Shown: positions 18,001 to 26,239, numbered from the stretch's first letter. The stretch: DNA of 64,000 nucleotides from Flavobacterium sp. Root901 (GCF_001429765.1 NZ_LMJB01000006.1:576338-640337), one strand, 5' to 3'. The notes: generated by a model not told the origin, from the letters alone. Made by a program: numbers and translations.

Positions 18001-18329
18001 CTGCTTCTGGTTTTAATCTGCAGTTGGAGTTTTTCATTTTCAAGGACTAAAAAATTGTTCTCCGGAATTATAAAAATATGATCAGGCTTTAAAATAATTT
18101 CATTTACAATTTCTATTACCGGAATTTTTGTCTGAGAGGCAAGAATTTCCTTTAGATTCTCTGAAGGTGGATAATCCAGTCTTTCAATTATAACATAAGC
18201 CATTCCCGAATCTTCGGCCAGATTCGAAATTAGGCTCTTTAAAATGTCAATCTCGGCACTCGTTGATCCAATACCAATAACGGGAAAGACTGAGGAATTA
18301 ATTTGGTTTTGTATTTCAATAGTTTTCAT
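15096..18329 (-). CDS. CheB-CheR-PAS-histidine kinase fusion
   Basis: Large cytosolic signalling protein (about 1077 aa from the Met at 18329). Domain order: CheB-like methylesterase (~14-190), CheR methyltransferase (~205-480; SAM motif IWSAGCSTGEEAYS and CRNVLIYFD), a Glu/Leu-rich coiled coil (~640-725), PAS (~730-850), then HisKA with SHNLLEPGHK and an ATPase (SNLLTNSIKYS, DNGIGF, GSGLGLTLVHK). The CheB active site looks damaged: the catalytic Ser position is Thr23 (GSTSAE) and the His position is Arg50 (IIERLD), while Asp142 remains. No chemoreceptor or CheA lies nearby, so it probably serves a stress or light-type pathway rather than chemotaxis (inference). Confidence 0.92.
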   Translation of the reverse strand: MKTIEIQNQINSSVFPVIGIGSTSAEIDILKSLISNLAEDSGMAYVIIERLDYPPSENLKEILASQTKIPVIEIVNEIILKPDHIFIIPENNFLVLENEKLQLQIKTRSSTTNNGLDLFYEALANSYKTYAAGLQISGSSFDGFAGLKKIKELGGATLSVLHKKGLHQNAVNEDFIDYFVEPHSIASKLAEIRNSYLVSHGYEEEEENKDISADEEQLFNEIVEIIHSKFKTNFHHYKHQTLRRRVAKRMVITHQESIEKYLNLLKNNAAEQNALFNDFLIPVTYFFRDKPFFDNLSSTVFPALIENLHKDKIRIWSAGCSTGEEAYSLAISLHQYLEQTQNQHIKVQIFASDLSEHCIAKARTGIYTQQDVKNISDKILQKYFIKRDNNYHLNKVVRDMCVFAVHDITRDAPFSQIDLISCRNVLIYFDSDLQNEILASFHYALKNKGFLFLGKSETVNNKTDLFVVVDKQVKIYSRKSENKQLKIPRFEFIKPSEKTEIIAETETSDTDYKKIAADVLLEQYSPAAVIINEELEIVHFHGDTSPFLQPASGKPSFNILNMVRDELGFELRNAILKSRNEKKNISGGHIAVQKQNFLTSFEVIYLPANSDLLLIIFCKVPVAHNQINNSELEKELEQLRGDFKRVTEEQQIYFEELQTTNEELLSNAEELQLVNEQLSVSAEELQSNNEELSCINDELRDRRQELDVMRNFYESMINTIREPLVIIDKNAIIQSANPSFYRHFKTSQEETEGVSIFEIGNYCWNIPEFKETVLKKLTQQDVVENFKIQFNLEDGIRKRMLLNASRIADSIPDEMILIALEDITDLEESNESVKNINQELLDYNKQLESFTAAASHNLLEPGHKIYMLGKRILDNEIALSEAGNHNMKRLLNAAVNLNQLLEDLIDYSKINFTDKEFKKTNLNTLVKKTLNELKIIINKRHAEISVDPLPVAFVIPSQIQKLFSNLLTNSIKYSQENAVPKIKIAEQEISADELLSLGADADRNYIKIVVSDNGIGFTQNYETLIFDPFYKLHSNEQHYGSGLGLTLVHKIVLNHKGYIQVSSEPQKGTSVSIYLPV

Positions 18330-18565
18330 GTTTTGTTTGATCTTCAACTTTTTTTTAAGATAAATATAAACCTACAAAATATAGTGTTTTTATATAATTT
18401 TAAAATTGTGCTGCATAATTATCACTTGGGTTTCTGTAAGTAGAATTACGCGCTCACTTTAAAAGTGGGTAAGAATAATGTATATGTAAGAATTGAAAAA
18501 AATCATGTAATCATAACTTGTTTAATTGTAGTTAATTAGCCAATATTAATTTTAAAAACAATATT

Positions 18566-19735
18566 ATGAAAGCAGCTGTTATTCATGGACCGGGCTCTAT
18601 CAAATACGATACGGTAGACGATCCGATATTAAAAGAAAAAGACGACATAATTCTAAAGGTAACCTCAACGGCAATCTGCGGTTCTGATCTACATATTTAT
18701 TCAGGCGGATTTCCGCAGCCGCGGCCAATGGTATTAGGGCATGAGTTTATGGGGATTGTAGAAGAAACCGGATCAGCGGTAACCAATTTAAAACGTGGTG
18801 ACCGTGTAGTAGTTCCTTTTCCTATTGCATGCGGGAATTGTTTTTTCTGTAATCACGATTCGCCCGGCAACTGCGAACACAGTAATCCCGAAAATTATGG
18901 ACCTGAAGGAGGGATCATGACCGAAAAAGGCGGTGCTCTTTTTGGCTACACTGATTTGTACGGCGGTTATGATGGAGGACAGGCACAATATGTAAGAGTT
19001 CCTTATGCAAATTACGGACCCAGAATAGTACCGGAAGATTTATCAGATGAACAGGTACTTTTTCTAACTGATATTTTTCCAACAGGTTATACAGGTGTCG
19101 ATTGGGGAGAAGTAAAAGGCGGGGAGACCGTGGCCATTTTTGGAGCCGGACCCGTAGGGATTATGGCTGCTAAAAGTGCCTGGCTTCGAGGTGCAGGATT
19201 AGTTATTATTGTGGATACACTGCAATACAGACTTGATAAGGCAAAAGCTACAACAGATTCTGTTACTTTACTTTGGGAAGATGGTCCGAAAGAAGTTATC
19301 GAACAAATCAGGGCAATGACCAACGGCCGAGGCGCTGATGTATGTATTGACGCAGTAGGTTTTGAACCGGATCGTACTATTACGGATCGTATTAAAGCCA
19401 CTATTAATTTTGAAAAAGGCTCAATAAAAGTACTTGAAGCCTGTATGAGCGCAGTTAGAAGAAATGGTATTGTTTCGGTACTGGGCGTTTATCCTGTAAA
19501 TTATGACAATTTTCCGCTGGGACAATTTTTTGACAAAGGAATTGTTTTAAAAGGAGGTCAGGCACCTGCACACAAACATATAGACAAACTACTCGATTAT
19601 GTAGTTCAGGGAAAAGTAAAACTGGACGATATTATTACGCACCGACTTCCGTTATCTGAAATTTCACATGCTTATGATATTTTCAAAAAGAAAGAAGATA
19701 ATTGTGTTAAAGTAGTTTTAGATCCCTGGAAATAA
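18566..19735 (+). CDS. Zinc-dependent alcohol dehydrogenase (formaldehyde dehydrogenase-like)
   Basis: Medium-chain dehydrogenase/reductase (389 aa). Catalytic zinc ligands are Cys38 (AICGSDLH) and His59-Glu60 (LGHEFMGIVEE). The structural zinc lobe is IACGNCFFCNHDSPGNCEHSNPE, here with four Cys. The Rossmann motif FGAGPVGIMAAKSAW binds NAD. The long insertion with GGYDGGQAQYVRVPYAN matches the glutathione-independent formaldehyde dehydrogenase-like branch, often found in stress-induced gene sets. Preceded by a ~240-bp non-coding region and closed by a strong bidirectional hairpin. Exact substrate not determinable. Confidence 0.92.
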   Translation: MKAAVIHGPGSIKYDTVDDPILKEKDDIILKVTSTAICGSDLHIYSGGFPQPRPMVLGHEFMGIVEETGSAVTNLKRGDRVVVPFPIACGNCFFCNHDSPGNCEHSNPENYGPEGGIMTEKGGALFGYTDLYGGYDGGQAQYVRVPYANYGPRIVPEDLSDEQVLFLTDIFPTGYTGVDWGEVKGGETVAIFGAGPVGIMAAKSAWLRGAGLVIIVDTLQYRLDKAKATTDSVTLLWEDGPKEVIEQIRAMTNGRGADVCIDAVGFEPDRTITDRIKATINFEKGSIKVLEACMSAVRRNGIVSVLGVYPVNYDNFPLGQFFDKGIVLKGGQAPAHKHIDKLLDYVVQGKVKLDDIITHRLPLSEISHAYDIFKKKEDNCVKVVLDPWK

Positions 19736-19740
19736 ATAGA

Positions 19741-19781
19741 AAGGTGAAGTTCTAATTTTAAGAAGAACTTCACCTTTTTAT
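19741..19781. terminator. Bidirectional terminator between convergent genes
   Basis: AAGGTGAAGTTCT (19741-19753) pairs perfectly with AGAACTTCACCTT (19764-19776), followed by T-rich DNA on the plus strand. It separates the alcohol dehydrogenase gene from the convergent 728-aa gene. Confidence 0.8.
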
Positions 19782-19799
19782 TTTTTACTTCATTTAAAA

Positions 19800-21986
19800 T
19801 TACCAGCTTATTTTTATTTTAGCTTCTCCGGTAATTTTATATTCCTGCATTTTAGCCGTTTTATTTAAATATAAAAGCTGTATTTCGTTTTGAAATACCT
19901 GCAGTGATTTAATATTTTGTTTTAAAAGAATTTTTAAACTGCACTGCATTTCCTTATTTCCGTCTATCCGAATAAAAACATTATTCTTTCTCTTTGTAAA
20001 ACTTGCAACGGGATAATCAATAAAAATTGTAATACTATCATTTATTTTAAAATATTGTCTGGGTATAATAGCAAATGCAGCACCAACCCCATAGACTTCC
20101 TGTCCCACTTGTCCGCTTTTTTCCCAGCCGGTATATAAATCTTCAAGCGGCGCGTACAAATCAGTCTGGATTTCTCCGGTTTTAACCTCTTCAGAAATCA
20201 TGTCTTTTGGTAGTGCTACAGGATAATAATGTGGTATTCTGTTAATAGCATATTTTACAAACTCCGGCAGCAGAATTCTGAGTCCGGGCAGAATATCTAC
20301 ATCTTTTGCCTGAATCATATATTCATACAGTGTAGTATATACTTCCATTTCTTCATATGCGGCTGTGTAAGGGGCATCATTTAAAGGAAAAATCGAAAAA
20401 AAGTTATTGTAATTTTTTCCAAAACCATATTGGCAGTCCCAAAGCTGAACGTTTTTAAACAATCCGGAAAGGCACATATAACTCGTTTCCAGATAAACTT
20501 TCTTTTTGGTAATTTTATAAAGCTCCAATAATGCATTGGCAGAAAACCCTGTATTATTGGCCTGGTAAAAAATATCAAAACCACACTGGCTTAATTGTTT
20601 AGCTGCTTTTTCTGCTTCATTTAAATAGCGTTTTTCTTTCGTAAGATGATAAACTAAAAGCATTAAATGCGCGTAGGCACCCGGAACATCTTTTTCGCCT
20701 CCTTCACCGGGCTGAGTTTCTTCTTTTATAATTTCAAAAGTTTCAATGTTATAAAACACCGGCCATTTGTAATTAAAGTTATGTGCTGCTTTAATAACAA
20801 AATCAACAGAATCCAACACTAGCTTTTCGGCATTTTTATCTCCCGCAATGGCAAGCCTTGCCAGATTAATAAGCGGATGATGCAGGTACCAGGAATCCAT
20901 TGTAGTGTCTTTTTTCTGCTCTTCAGAGTGATCCAGTTTGTCATGCAGGGCAGGAAGCCACCTTGTTATCGTTTTTATCTTAGGATCATAAAAGTTCATC
21001 AAGCCGGTGCGAAGATCTTCAGATAAACGATATGTTTCGGACTTCCATTTTTCATATTCTTTAAGCGGCGTCAGCACGGCCAGCTGTACCATGCTTTCTG
21101 CCGGAGTTTCATAATCACATAAATAGGCATTCAGGTACGGAATCCCATTTGTTTGTGTCCAGCAGCCTTTGTTGTACTCTAAATCAGTTATGGTTTTTTG
21201 TGCAATTTCCAGCCAGTCATGATATTCGGTTTCCGGACGGGGAACAATTTTGTATATAAGCGCGAGGCTTTCGAGATAATCCATACATAATTTTGAAGGA
21301 TCATCTTTGGTTTCATCTCCGAGCAGAACATAAGCATCAGAAATAATAAAATCTTTTCCTGCCGGAAGCGGTTCTTCAACAGTAACCGGAAGTCTGAAGC
21401 CAATTTCCGGCCATGTTCCGTTTACAGTTTCTCCAACCGATGTTTTGGTAGCTTCACAATAATCAGACAATGAAGTCAGATTTTGAAAATAGAAAATAGT
21501 ACATTTTTTAGGTTTCTTAATACTGGCAAATAATAAACCGCTGCGTGTACCTACTTGCTTCACATGAATTTTGCCCGCGGTATTTTCAATATTTCCATTT
21601 TGTGTTAAAGGAAGTATATCGCGGGGCCAAAACGGAATTAAAATAGGCGAGTAGGCTTTAAATGTGGTTTTATAGTGCAATAAATGAGATTCGCTTTCAG
21701 GAAAATCAATCTCGATTTCATATTTGCCAATTTCTGTTTGAAGTTTTATAGTGGTTTTTTTTTCTGATTCTGTAATGTCATTAATTTCAAAAAAACTATT
21801 TAAAGCATAGGCGGCACGAAAAGCAATTCTTTCTTTTTTTGTTCCCACAGCAACAATCCAAAAAGAATCTCTGATGCTGTAAAGTTCAAAAGTATAACCT
21901 GATTTTTTTATTGAGATTAAAGCCGTGCTGCTGTCAATATCAGTTTGTACTGTTGCGGTCCATGGCGAAATAGTATTCATATTCAT
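19800..21986 (-). CDS. Six-hairpin-glycosidase-like protein, function unknown
   Basis: A 728-aa protein without a signal peptide. The N-terminal ~240 residues are beta-rich. Residues ~255-620 contain regularly spaced helix pairs with the patterns seen in (alpha/alpha)6-barrel enzymes: ETPAESMVQLAVL, HHPLINLARLAIAG, GAYAHLMLLVYHLT, GFSANALLELYKIT, YTAAYEEMEVYTTLYEY. A beta-sandwich C-terminus follows. This suggests a six-hairpin glycosidase-like fold, but I cannot assign a family, catalytic acids or substrate. Two close ATGs (21986 and 21980) are possible starts. An intergenic block of 13-bp repeats lies immediately upstream. Confidence 0.6.
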   Translation of the reverse strand: MNMNTISPWTATVQTDIDSSTALISIKKSGYTFELYSIRDSFWIVAVGTKKERIAFRAAYALNSFFEINDITESEKKTTIKLQTEIGKYEIEIDFPESESHLLHYKTTFKAYSPILIPFWPRDILPLTQNGNIENTAGKIHVKQVGTRSGLLFASIKKPKKCTIFYFQNLTSLSDYCEATKTSVGETVNGTWPEIGFRLPVTVEEPLPAGKDFIISDAYVLLGDETKDDPSKLCMDYLESLALIYKIVPRPETEYHDWLEIAQKTITDLEYNKGCWTQTNGIPYLNAYLCDYETPAESMVQLAVLTPLKEYEKWKSETYRLSEDLRTGLMNFYDPKIKTITRWLPALHDKLDHSEEQKKDTTMDSWYLHHPLINLARLAIAGDKNAEKLVLDSVDFVIKAAHNFNYKWPVFYNIETFEIIKEETQPGEGGEKDVPGAYAHLMLLVYHLTKEKRYLNEAEKAAKQLSQCGFDIFYQANNTGFSANALLELYKITKKKVYLETSYMCLSGLFKNVQLWDCQYGFGKNYNNFFSIFPLNDAPYTAAYEEMEVYTTLYEYMIQAKDVDILPGLRILLPEFVKYAINRIPHYYPVALPKDMISEEVKTGEIQTDLYAPLEDLYTGWEKSGQVGQEVYGVGAAFAIIPRQYFKINDSITIFIDYPVASFTKRKNNVFIRIDGNKEMQCSLKILLKQNIKSLQVFQNEIQLLYLNKTAKMQEYKITGEAKIKISW

Positions 21987-22020
21987 CTTTTTTAGTATCG
22001 GTTATTTGTTTGTTTTTTTA

Positions 22021-22134
22021 GTTTTCAGTCTCAGTTTTCAGTCTCAGTTTCCAGTCTCAGTTTTCAGTCTTTTTAAGACTAAATTTATACTCCAACAAAG
22101 CTTGTGACTGAGACTGAAAACTGAGACTGAAAAC
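22021..22134. repeat. 13-bp tandem repeats with inverted copies
   Basis: The unit GTTTTCAGTCTCA occurs 3.8 times head-to-tail at 22021-22070 (the third copy has one change). Two exact inverted copies, TGAGACTGAAAAC, occur at 22109-22121 and 22122-22134. The arms can fold into a long hairpin with a ~38-nt loop in the gap between two same-strand genes. Similar short repeats appear scattered in Flavobacterium intergenic DNA; function is not known to me. Confidence 0.85.
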
Positions 22135-22147
22135 CGACTACTAAAAA

Positions 22148-22804
22148 TTATCCTCCGGTTTCTGCGTGAGGCGCGTCGACAGGTTTTGATTGCGAAGAAC
22201 CAATCTGACGCAGATATATTGATAACATGATGATAGCAAAAACAGAAAGAAATTCGCTTTGCCAGTTTTGAAAAGATTCAAACCAAAATCTTGAATTTCC
22301 TATATAAGAAGATATAGTTTCCAGTGGCTCTCCTTTTAATGAAAGCTGTTCGTTTTCATCTTTAAGACTGCCAAAAAAATGGATGACAAAGGAGATTACA
22401 AATAAAATAAAGAGTACAATTGTTAAGGAGTGTTTGTAAATTTTTAAAATAAAACCTCCTTTTTTAACCGGCCACGGAGAATCTTTTTTAGTAGGATCGG
22501 GTTCGCGGTCGACTTCTTCCGGTTCATCAATTTTTTTAGATTCAGAAGAACCTTTTTGTTTTAGAAATATGGTCAGCAATACAAATAATGCCATTTGTAA
22601 AAATTCGCTTTCCCAGTTTTCAAAAGTCGATTGAAAAAAATGTCCTGAGGTAAGGTATGATGCGAAAGTTATTGCACTCGCTCCCTCATCAATTAATTCT
22701 TTATTATGTTCGTTAAAACCTAATATTATTTGTCCGGCCAGAGATCCTATAAACAGGATCAAAAAACAAATACACAAACCATTATTTTTTAAAAATATCT
22801 TCAT
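22148..22804 (-). CDS. DUF6766-like membrane protein with internal duplication
   Basis: Integral membrane protein of about 218 aa from the Met at 22804. It consists of two similar halves, each a transmembrane helix, a short conserved loop and a second helix. The first half has SGHFFQSTFENWESEFLQMALFVLL and KQKGSSESK (split by a helix); the second half repeats it as NSRFWFESFQNWQSEFLSVFA and RQIGSSQSK. The halves are joined by an acidic/proline cytosolic linker. This matches the DUF6766 pattern; role unknown. The gene lies between the repeat block and a hairpin that closes the SRPBCC operon. Confidence 0.75.
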   Translation of the reverse strand: MKIFLKNNGLCICFLILFIGSLAGQIILGFNEHNKELIDEGASAITFASYLTSGHFFQSTFENWESEFLQMALFVLLTIFLKQKGSSESKKIDEPEEVDREPDPTKKDSPWPVKKGGFILKIYKHSLTIVLFILFVISFVIHFFGSLKDENEQLSLKGEPLETISSYIGNSRFWFESFQNWQSEFLSVFAIIMLSIYLRQIGSSQSKPVDAPHAETGG

Positions 22805-22920
22805 TTTCCAATTGTTTTTTATCAAAGTTCAAAAAAATAAAGTGCAATTTTTTATATTATTTGCATCTGTATTTTACAGTTTTTGCATTCCCATCCAAAA
22901 AATGTTAATATTTAAAATAA

Positions 22921-22948
22921 AAAACGCCTTTATAAATAAAGACGTTTT
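22921..22948 (-). terminator. Terminator of the SRPBCC gene
   Basis: AAAACG(c)CTTTAT / ATAAAG(a)CGTTTT stem with one mismatch, located 50 bp after the stop at 22998 and followed by T-rich DNA on the minus strand. Confidence 0.6.
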
Positions 22949-22997
22949 TTCTCAAAAAATGATACAAAGAAATGACAGTAGTACTATTTTTTATATT

Positions 22998-23672
22998 TTA
23001 ATTATTTTCAAGATATTGTTTAAAATTTGAAATATCATCTTTAACAAGTTTTTCAAAATAAGGATTTAAAAATTTTGCAGCACTTTCTCCGGCAACACCC
23101 AGTGGTGCGTGATACGAAATAGTAACATCCAGTTCTGTGGCGTTTCCTTTTGGTTTAAAAACCACTTTTCCGGCATTTTTAATAGTCGATCCTTCAATTG
23201 AATTCCAGCTTAAAAGCTGATCTTTTTCATCTTTAACTATTTCAGCTTTCCAGGTTAAACTGCCAATTCCGGCAGGACCTTTTGCTGTCCATTCTGATAC
23301 AGTAGAGCTTAGAGATCGTACGGAATCAAGATGGTTCATGAATTTTGGTAAGTTTTCAAGATTTCTCCAAAATGCGTACACTTCGCTTACTGGTTTGTTG
23401 ATCACACTATTAATACGAATGTTTACATTAGAAGCTTTATCGTTCATTAAATGATCTGCAGCATCATATACAGGACAATATCCTGAAATTCCTCTCAAAA
23501 GCATTGCACCTCCGGCACCAGCCTGAGTAATACTTTTATTTTCTTTAGATAATGCGTTGTAAAGCAGGTAAGCACCGCTGGTAACCATTAAGACTCTTTC
23601 TAGAGTTGAGACATTATTTTTTAAAAATGGTTTTGATGCCTGATTTTGTTTTGTGAATACCGTTGTGTTCAT
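22998..23672 (-). CDS. SRPBCC/cyclase-type protein with DUF2892-like N-terminus
   Basis: A 224-aa protein. Residues ~15-70 form a small hydrophobic segment (LERVLMVTSGAYLLYNAL and GAMLLRGISGYCPVYD), like the DUF2892/YgaP-type transmembrane pair. Residues ~80-220 form an SRPBCC (START-like) domain: IRINSVINKPVSEVYAFWRNLENLPKFMNHL is the typical opening, ending with a long amphipathic helix after FLNPYFEKLVKDDI. This architecture corresponds to the COG5637-type membrane proteins; ligand unknown. It lies 29 bp behind the flavodoxin-like reductase gene and is probably co-transcribed with it. Confidence 0.82.
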   Translation of the reverse strand: MNTTVFTKQNQASKPFLKNNVSTLERVLMVTSGAYLLYNALSKENKSITQAGAGGAMLLRGISGYCPVYDAADHLMNDKASNVNIRINSVINKPVSEVYAFWRNLENLPKFMNHLDSVRSLSSTVSEWTAKGPAGIGSLTWKAEIVKDEKDQLLSWNSIEGSTIKNAGKVVFKPKGNATELDVTISYHAPLGVAGESAAKFLNPYFEKLVKDDISNFKQYLENN

Positions 23673-23701
23673 AACTGTTAATTTTTACAATTAGTACTGA
23701 T

Positions 23702-24295
23702 TTATTTTAAAGCTTTTGCTAAAGATTCGGCCATTGCCTGAGCATCTTTAGTATAATTTTTAGCGTAATATTGTTTTAATTGTGATTTTGTTTTTTTTGA
23801 ATCTTTACTATGACCTTCCCAAATTACACCAAGAGACGTGTAGGCAGGAACCGTAACGCCGACACAGGAGAAAAAATTGGCAATATTTCCTGTTACATGT
23901 TCAACACCATCTGAATCTCCGGTAACAATTACACCACCCAGTTTTCCGTCTAGCGGAGAATCTTTTCCTGAATTGATAATATCAAATACTTCATCCAGAC
24001 GTTCTATACATCTCTGCAATTCAGAGGAATGGTTGTTCCACCAAATTGGAGTAGCAAATAAAAGAATATCGGCGTCCAGAATTTTTTCATAAATAGCGGG
24101 CCAGTCATCCTCTACATCAAGATGAGTGTAACTTCCGGGAAGTATTTTATGATCAACAAGCTTAATAACTTCAAACTGAATTTTTTGTTTGGATAAAAAA
24201 TCTCCAAAAAAATCAACGAGAACTTCAGTGTTTGAAAAATTCTTGCTCTTTAATGTCGCTAATAATATAACCGCTTTCCTATTCTTCATAATCAA
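23702..24295 (-). CDS. Flavodoxin-like NAD(P)H-dependent FMN reductase
   Basis: Predicted soluble flavoprotein of 197 aa. The beta-alpha-beta flavodoxin fold shows a phosphate-binding segment after strand 1 (ILLATLKSKNFSNTEVLVDFF) and the FMN-loop motif LLFATPIWWNNHSSELQRCIERL, followed by LGGVIVTGDSDGVEH. It would shuttle electrons from NAD(P)H via FMN to an unknown acceptor. It is the first gene of a likely two-gene operon with the SRPBCC protein and is divergent from the lipoprotein gene at 24491 across a ~195-bp region. Confidence 0.85.
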   Translation of the reverse strand: MIMKNRKAVILLATLKSKNFSNTEVLVDFFGDFLSKQKIQFEVIKLVDHKILPGSYTHLDVEDDWPAIYEKILDADILLFATPIWWNNHSSELQRCIERLDEVFDIINSGKDSPLDGKLGGVIVTGDSDGVEHVTGNIANFFSCVGVTVPAYTSLGVIWEGHSKDSKKTKSQLKQYYAKNYTKDAQAMAESLAKALK

Positions 24296-24453
24296 ATAGA
24301 TTAATTTGCTTTATATGTTTAACAAATTTCGGTTAGTCCTGTTTTTATTTCTTACACGATTAAACATTTGATTTACAGATTTTGCATGAATCAGTTCTAC
24401 GATTTTTGTAAATCATCGGGATAATTATATAAGTATGTTGAAAATCAGAGTAT

Positions 24454-24461
24454 TATTTTTG
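24454..24461 (+). promoter_or_regulatory. Possible -7 box of the small lipoprotein gene
   Basis: TATTTTTG fits TAnnTTTG and is 29 bp before the ATG at 24491. The nearest TTG lies only 13 bp upstream, closer than usual for a -33 element. Confidence 0.3.
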
Positions 24462-24490
24462 AAAATTATAAACTTGAAAATACTATAATT

Positions 24491-24781
24491 ATGAAAAGGC
24501 TTTTAAAAACTAAAATCGTAATGCTGCTTTTAATATCAGCTTTCGTAATGTCATGCAAAAAGAATGAAAATAATGCTGTAGAGCCTGGCCAAAAAGATTC
24601 AACAGATTTATCTGTCGATACGATAGGTCCGGCAGTTGATTCATCAGCAACCTTAAATTCCGGACAAAATGGTACAAACGGAACTACAGGAGCAACGGGC
24701 GAAGGTTCAACCGGTTCCGGAACAGCAGGGTCTACACAAAAGGGAAATCAAAATATCAGGACCGATTCAATTAAAAAATAA
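24491..24781 (+). CDS. Small lipoprotein with low-complexity Gly/Thr/Ser tail
   Basis: Lipoprotein of 96 aa: basic N-terminus, hydrophobic core and lipobox FVMSC with Cys22. The mature part has an Asp/Ser/Thr segment (DSTDLSVDTIGPAVDSS) and a collagen-like glycine-rich stretch (GQNGTNGTTGATGEG, GSTGSGTAGSTQKG). No fold is expected. It is probably anchored in the envelope; function unknown. It resembles in style the low-complexity tails of the proteins at 14516 and 27552. It is monocistronic, closed by the hairpin at 24792. Confidence 0.75.
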   Translation: MKRLLKTKIVMLLLISAFVMSCKKNENNAVEPGQKDSTDLSVDTIGPAVDSSATLNSGQNGTNGTTGATGEGSTGSGTAGSTQKGNQNIRTDSIKK

Positions 24782-24791
24782 TTCAAAATAA

Positions 24792-24824
24792 AAAACTCTT
24801 AACCACGAACGTTAAGAGTTTTTT
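24792..24824. terminator. Bidirectional terminator between convergent genes
   Basis: AAAACTCTTAAC and GTTAAGAGTTTT form a perfect 12-bp stem with a 7-nt loop, A and T runs on both sides. Confidence 0.8.
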
Positions 24825-24845
24825 ATTTTAGAGATGTATATTGAA

Positions 24846-25484
24846 TTATTTTTCCAATTTATTAGGTTTGCTGACATATTTATTGCCTTTTACAAAAAAA
24901 CGCCATGGTAAAAGTGCATGGTCTCCGGCATAATCAACACCTACGCGGGGTACGCATGCAATTTCTTCGGCATTAAAACGGATTCCGTGATCCTCCACCC
25001 AGATTTCATCTCCGTCAAGTCCTTTTTTATTAAAACTGCTGTCAATTCCTAAAGCTTTCGCTGCAGATCCCGGTCCGGAAGAAATACGGGAATTTGAACT
25101 GCTCAAATTGCGTCTGGCCTCTATAATGTCCAATCCGGCATAAGGTTCTACTGCACGAATCAAAACGGCATGTGGTTCGCCTTCAGATGCAGTTACAACA
25201 TTAAATAAATAATGAATACCATAACATAAATAGACATAGGAAATTCCGCCATGGCTGTAAAGAGTTTCTGTTCTGTTTGTTCTTCTTCCGCCATAAGCGT
25301 GAGAAGCCTTGTCTACAGCGCCCATATAAGCTTCAGTTTCTACAATAATTCCGGCAGTAACTTGTCCGTCAATTTGAGTATACAGTACTTTTCCAATAAG
25401 ATCTTTGGCCAGAAACAGCACATCATGGTTTTGGTAATAAGAAAATGGTAATTTAAAAGGCTCGGCGGTATTTGACTTTTTCAT
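24846..25484 (-). CDS. 3-methyladenine DNA glycosylase (AAG/MPG family)
   Basis: Base-excision repair glycosylase that removes alkylated purines such as 3-methyladenine. Family landmarks are present in order: LAKDLIGKVLYTQIDG, the catalytic-region GIIVETEAYMGAVDKASHAYGGRRTNRTETLYS, SYVYLCYGIHYLFNVVTASEGEPHAVLIRA, then SGPGSAAKALGID and RVGVDYAGDHALLPWRFFVKGN. The Glu in VETEAY is the conserved catalytic acid. The length of 212 aa is typical of bacterial members. Single-gene unit in a stress-gene neighbourhood. Confidence 0.95.
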   Translation of the reverse strand: MKKSNTAEPFKLPFSYYQNHDVLFLAKDLIGKVLYTQIDGQVTAGIIVETEAYMGAVDKASHAYGGRRTNRTETLYSHGGISYVYLCYGIHYLFNVVTASEGEPHAVLIRAVEPYAGLDIIEARRNLSSSNSRISSGPGSAAKALGIDSSFNKKGLDGDEIWVEDHGIRFNAEEIACVPRVGVDYAGDHALLPWRFFVKGNKYVSKPNKLEK

Positions 25485-25696
25485 TTAATTGTTTTTACTG
25501 AAGGAAATTCAGATTGCGATCTCAGTCTTGTAAATTTAAAATTCAATTTACTGCTATCCAAATTCATAATGTGTTTTTTTATAATGGGCATTTTGTAAGT
25601 AAAAAAAGTAATCGTAAAATCGAAGCCATAATTTCTTTAGTTATTTTGTAATTGCTTGTATTGCAAATTTTTATTGTTTAATTAAATGAAAAAATT

Positions 25697-26134
25697 ATGA
25701 AATTACCCAAAGAAATTATAAATGGTATTTTAATCTTTGCAGGAATTGCGGTGTTCTTTCTTTTGATGGAAGTTTTAAATCTTTCCAACTTATTTTACTT
25801 AAGGCTTCTTAATGTTTTCTTTATTTTCTATGGTGTCAACAGAACTTTGAAAATGAATCTTGCCGAAGGAAAAAACGGATTTGTACCGAATGCTATATCA
25901 GCAATGATAACTTCTTTTACCTCTGTGGTAATAAGTATTGCAGCACTTCTTATTTACAGTTATGCAAAAGGAGGCGATCGTTATGTTAAATCATTGTCAG
26001 AAGCTTTTATGTTTGGAGGAGAGCCCTCAGTTACGACCTATTGTCTTTCTCTGTTTTTTGAAGGAACAGCATCGTGTATCATTGTTACGCTTTTATTAAT
26101 GTTATATTGGAATAATAAATATGCTGCTGATTAA
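25697..26134 (+). CDS. Small integral membrane protein, function unknown
   Basis: A 145-aa protein with about four hydrophobic helices (residues ~8-26, ~30-45, ~68-90 and ~118-140) and a short conserved-looking loop (GGDRYVKSLSEAFMFGGEPS). The organisation is similar to DUF4199-like Bacteroidetes membrane proteins, but I cannot confirm the family. The start is set by an ATG that overlaps the stop of a four-codon frame starting at 25686, which is probably fortuitous. A strong terminator follows. Confidence 0.6.
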   Translation: MKLPKEIINGILIFAGIAVFFLLMEVLNLSNLFYLRLLNVFFIFYGVNRTLKMNLAEGKNGFVPNAISAMITSFTSVVISIAALLIYSYAKGGDRYVKSLSEAFMFGGEPSVTTYCLSLFFEGTASCIIVTLLLMLYWNNKYAAD

Positions 26135-26157
26135 ATATTTACAGAAGAAAGTTATAA

Positions 26158-26201
26158 AAAATAAATCCTGAAAGAAGCATGCTCCTTTCAGGATTTATTT
26201 T
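26158..26201. terminator. Bidirectional terminator between convergent genes
   Basis: AAAATAAATCCTGAAAG pairs with CTTTCAGGATTTATTTT (17 bp) around a short loop, with A/T runs on both sides, between genes ending at 26134 and 26240. Confidence 0.85.
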
Positions 26202-26239
26202 ATTTTAATATTCAATATAATCTTAAGATATATCAATAA

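Noticed and set aside
22021-22134. CRISPR array
   Set aside because: The repeat is only 13 bp and directly head-to-tail with no spacers, includes inverted copies, and no cas genes are nearby.
25686-25700. Four-codon leader peptide overlapping the membrane-protein start
   Set aside because: Such overlaps arise easily in AT-rich DNA with ATGAAA; nothing indicates regulation.
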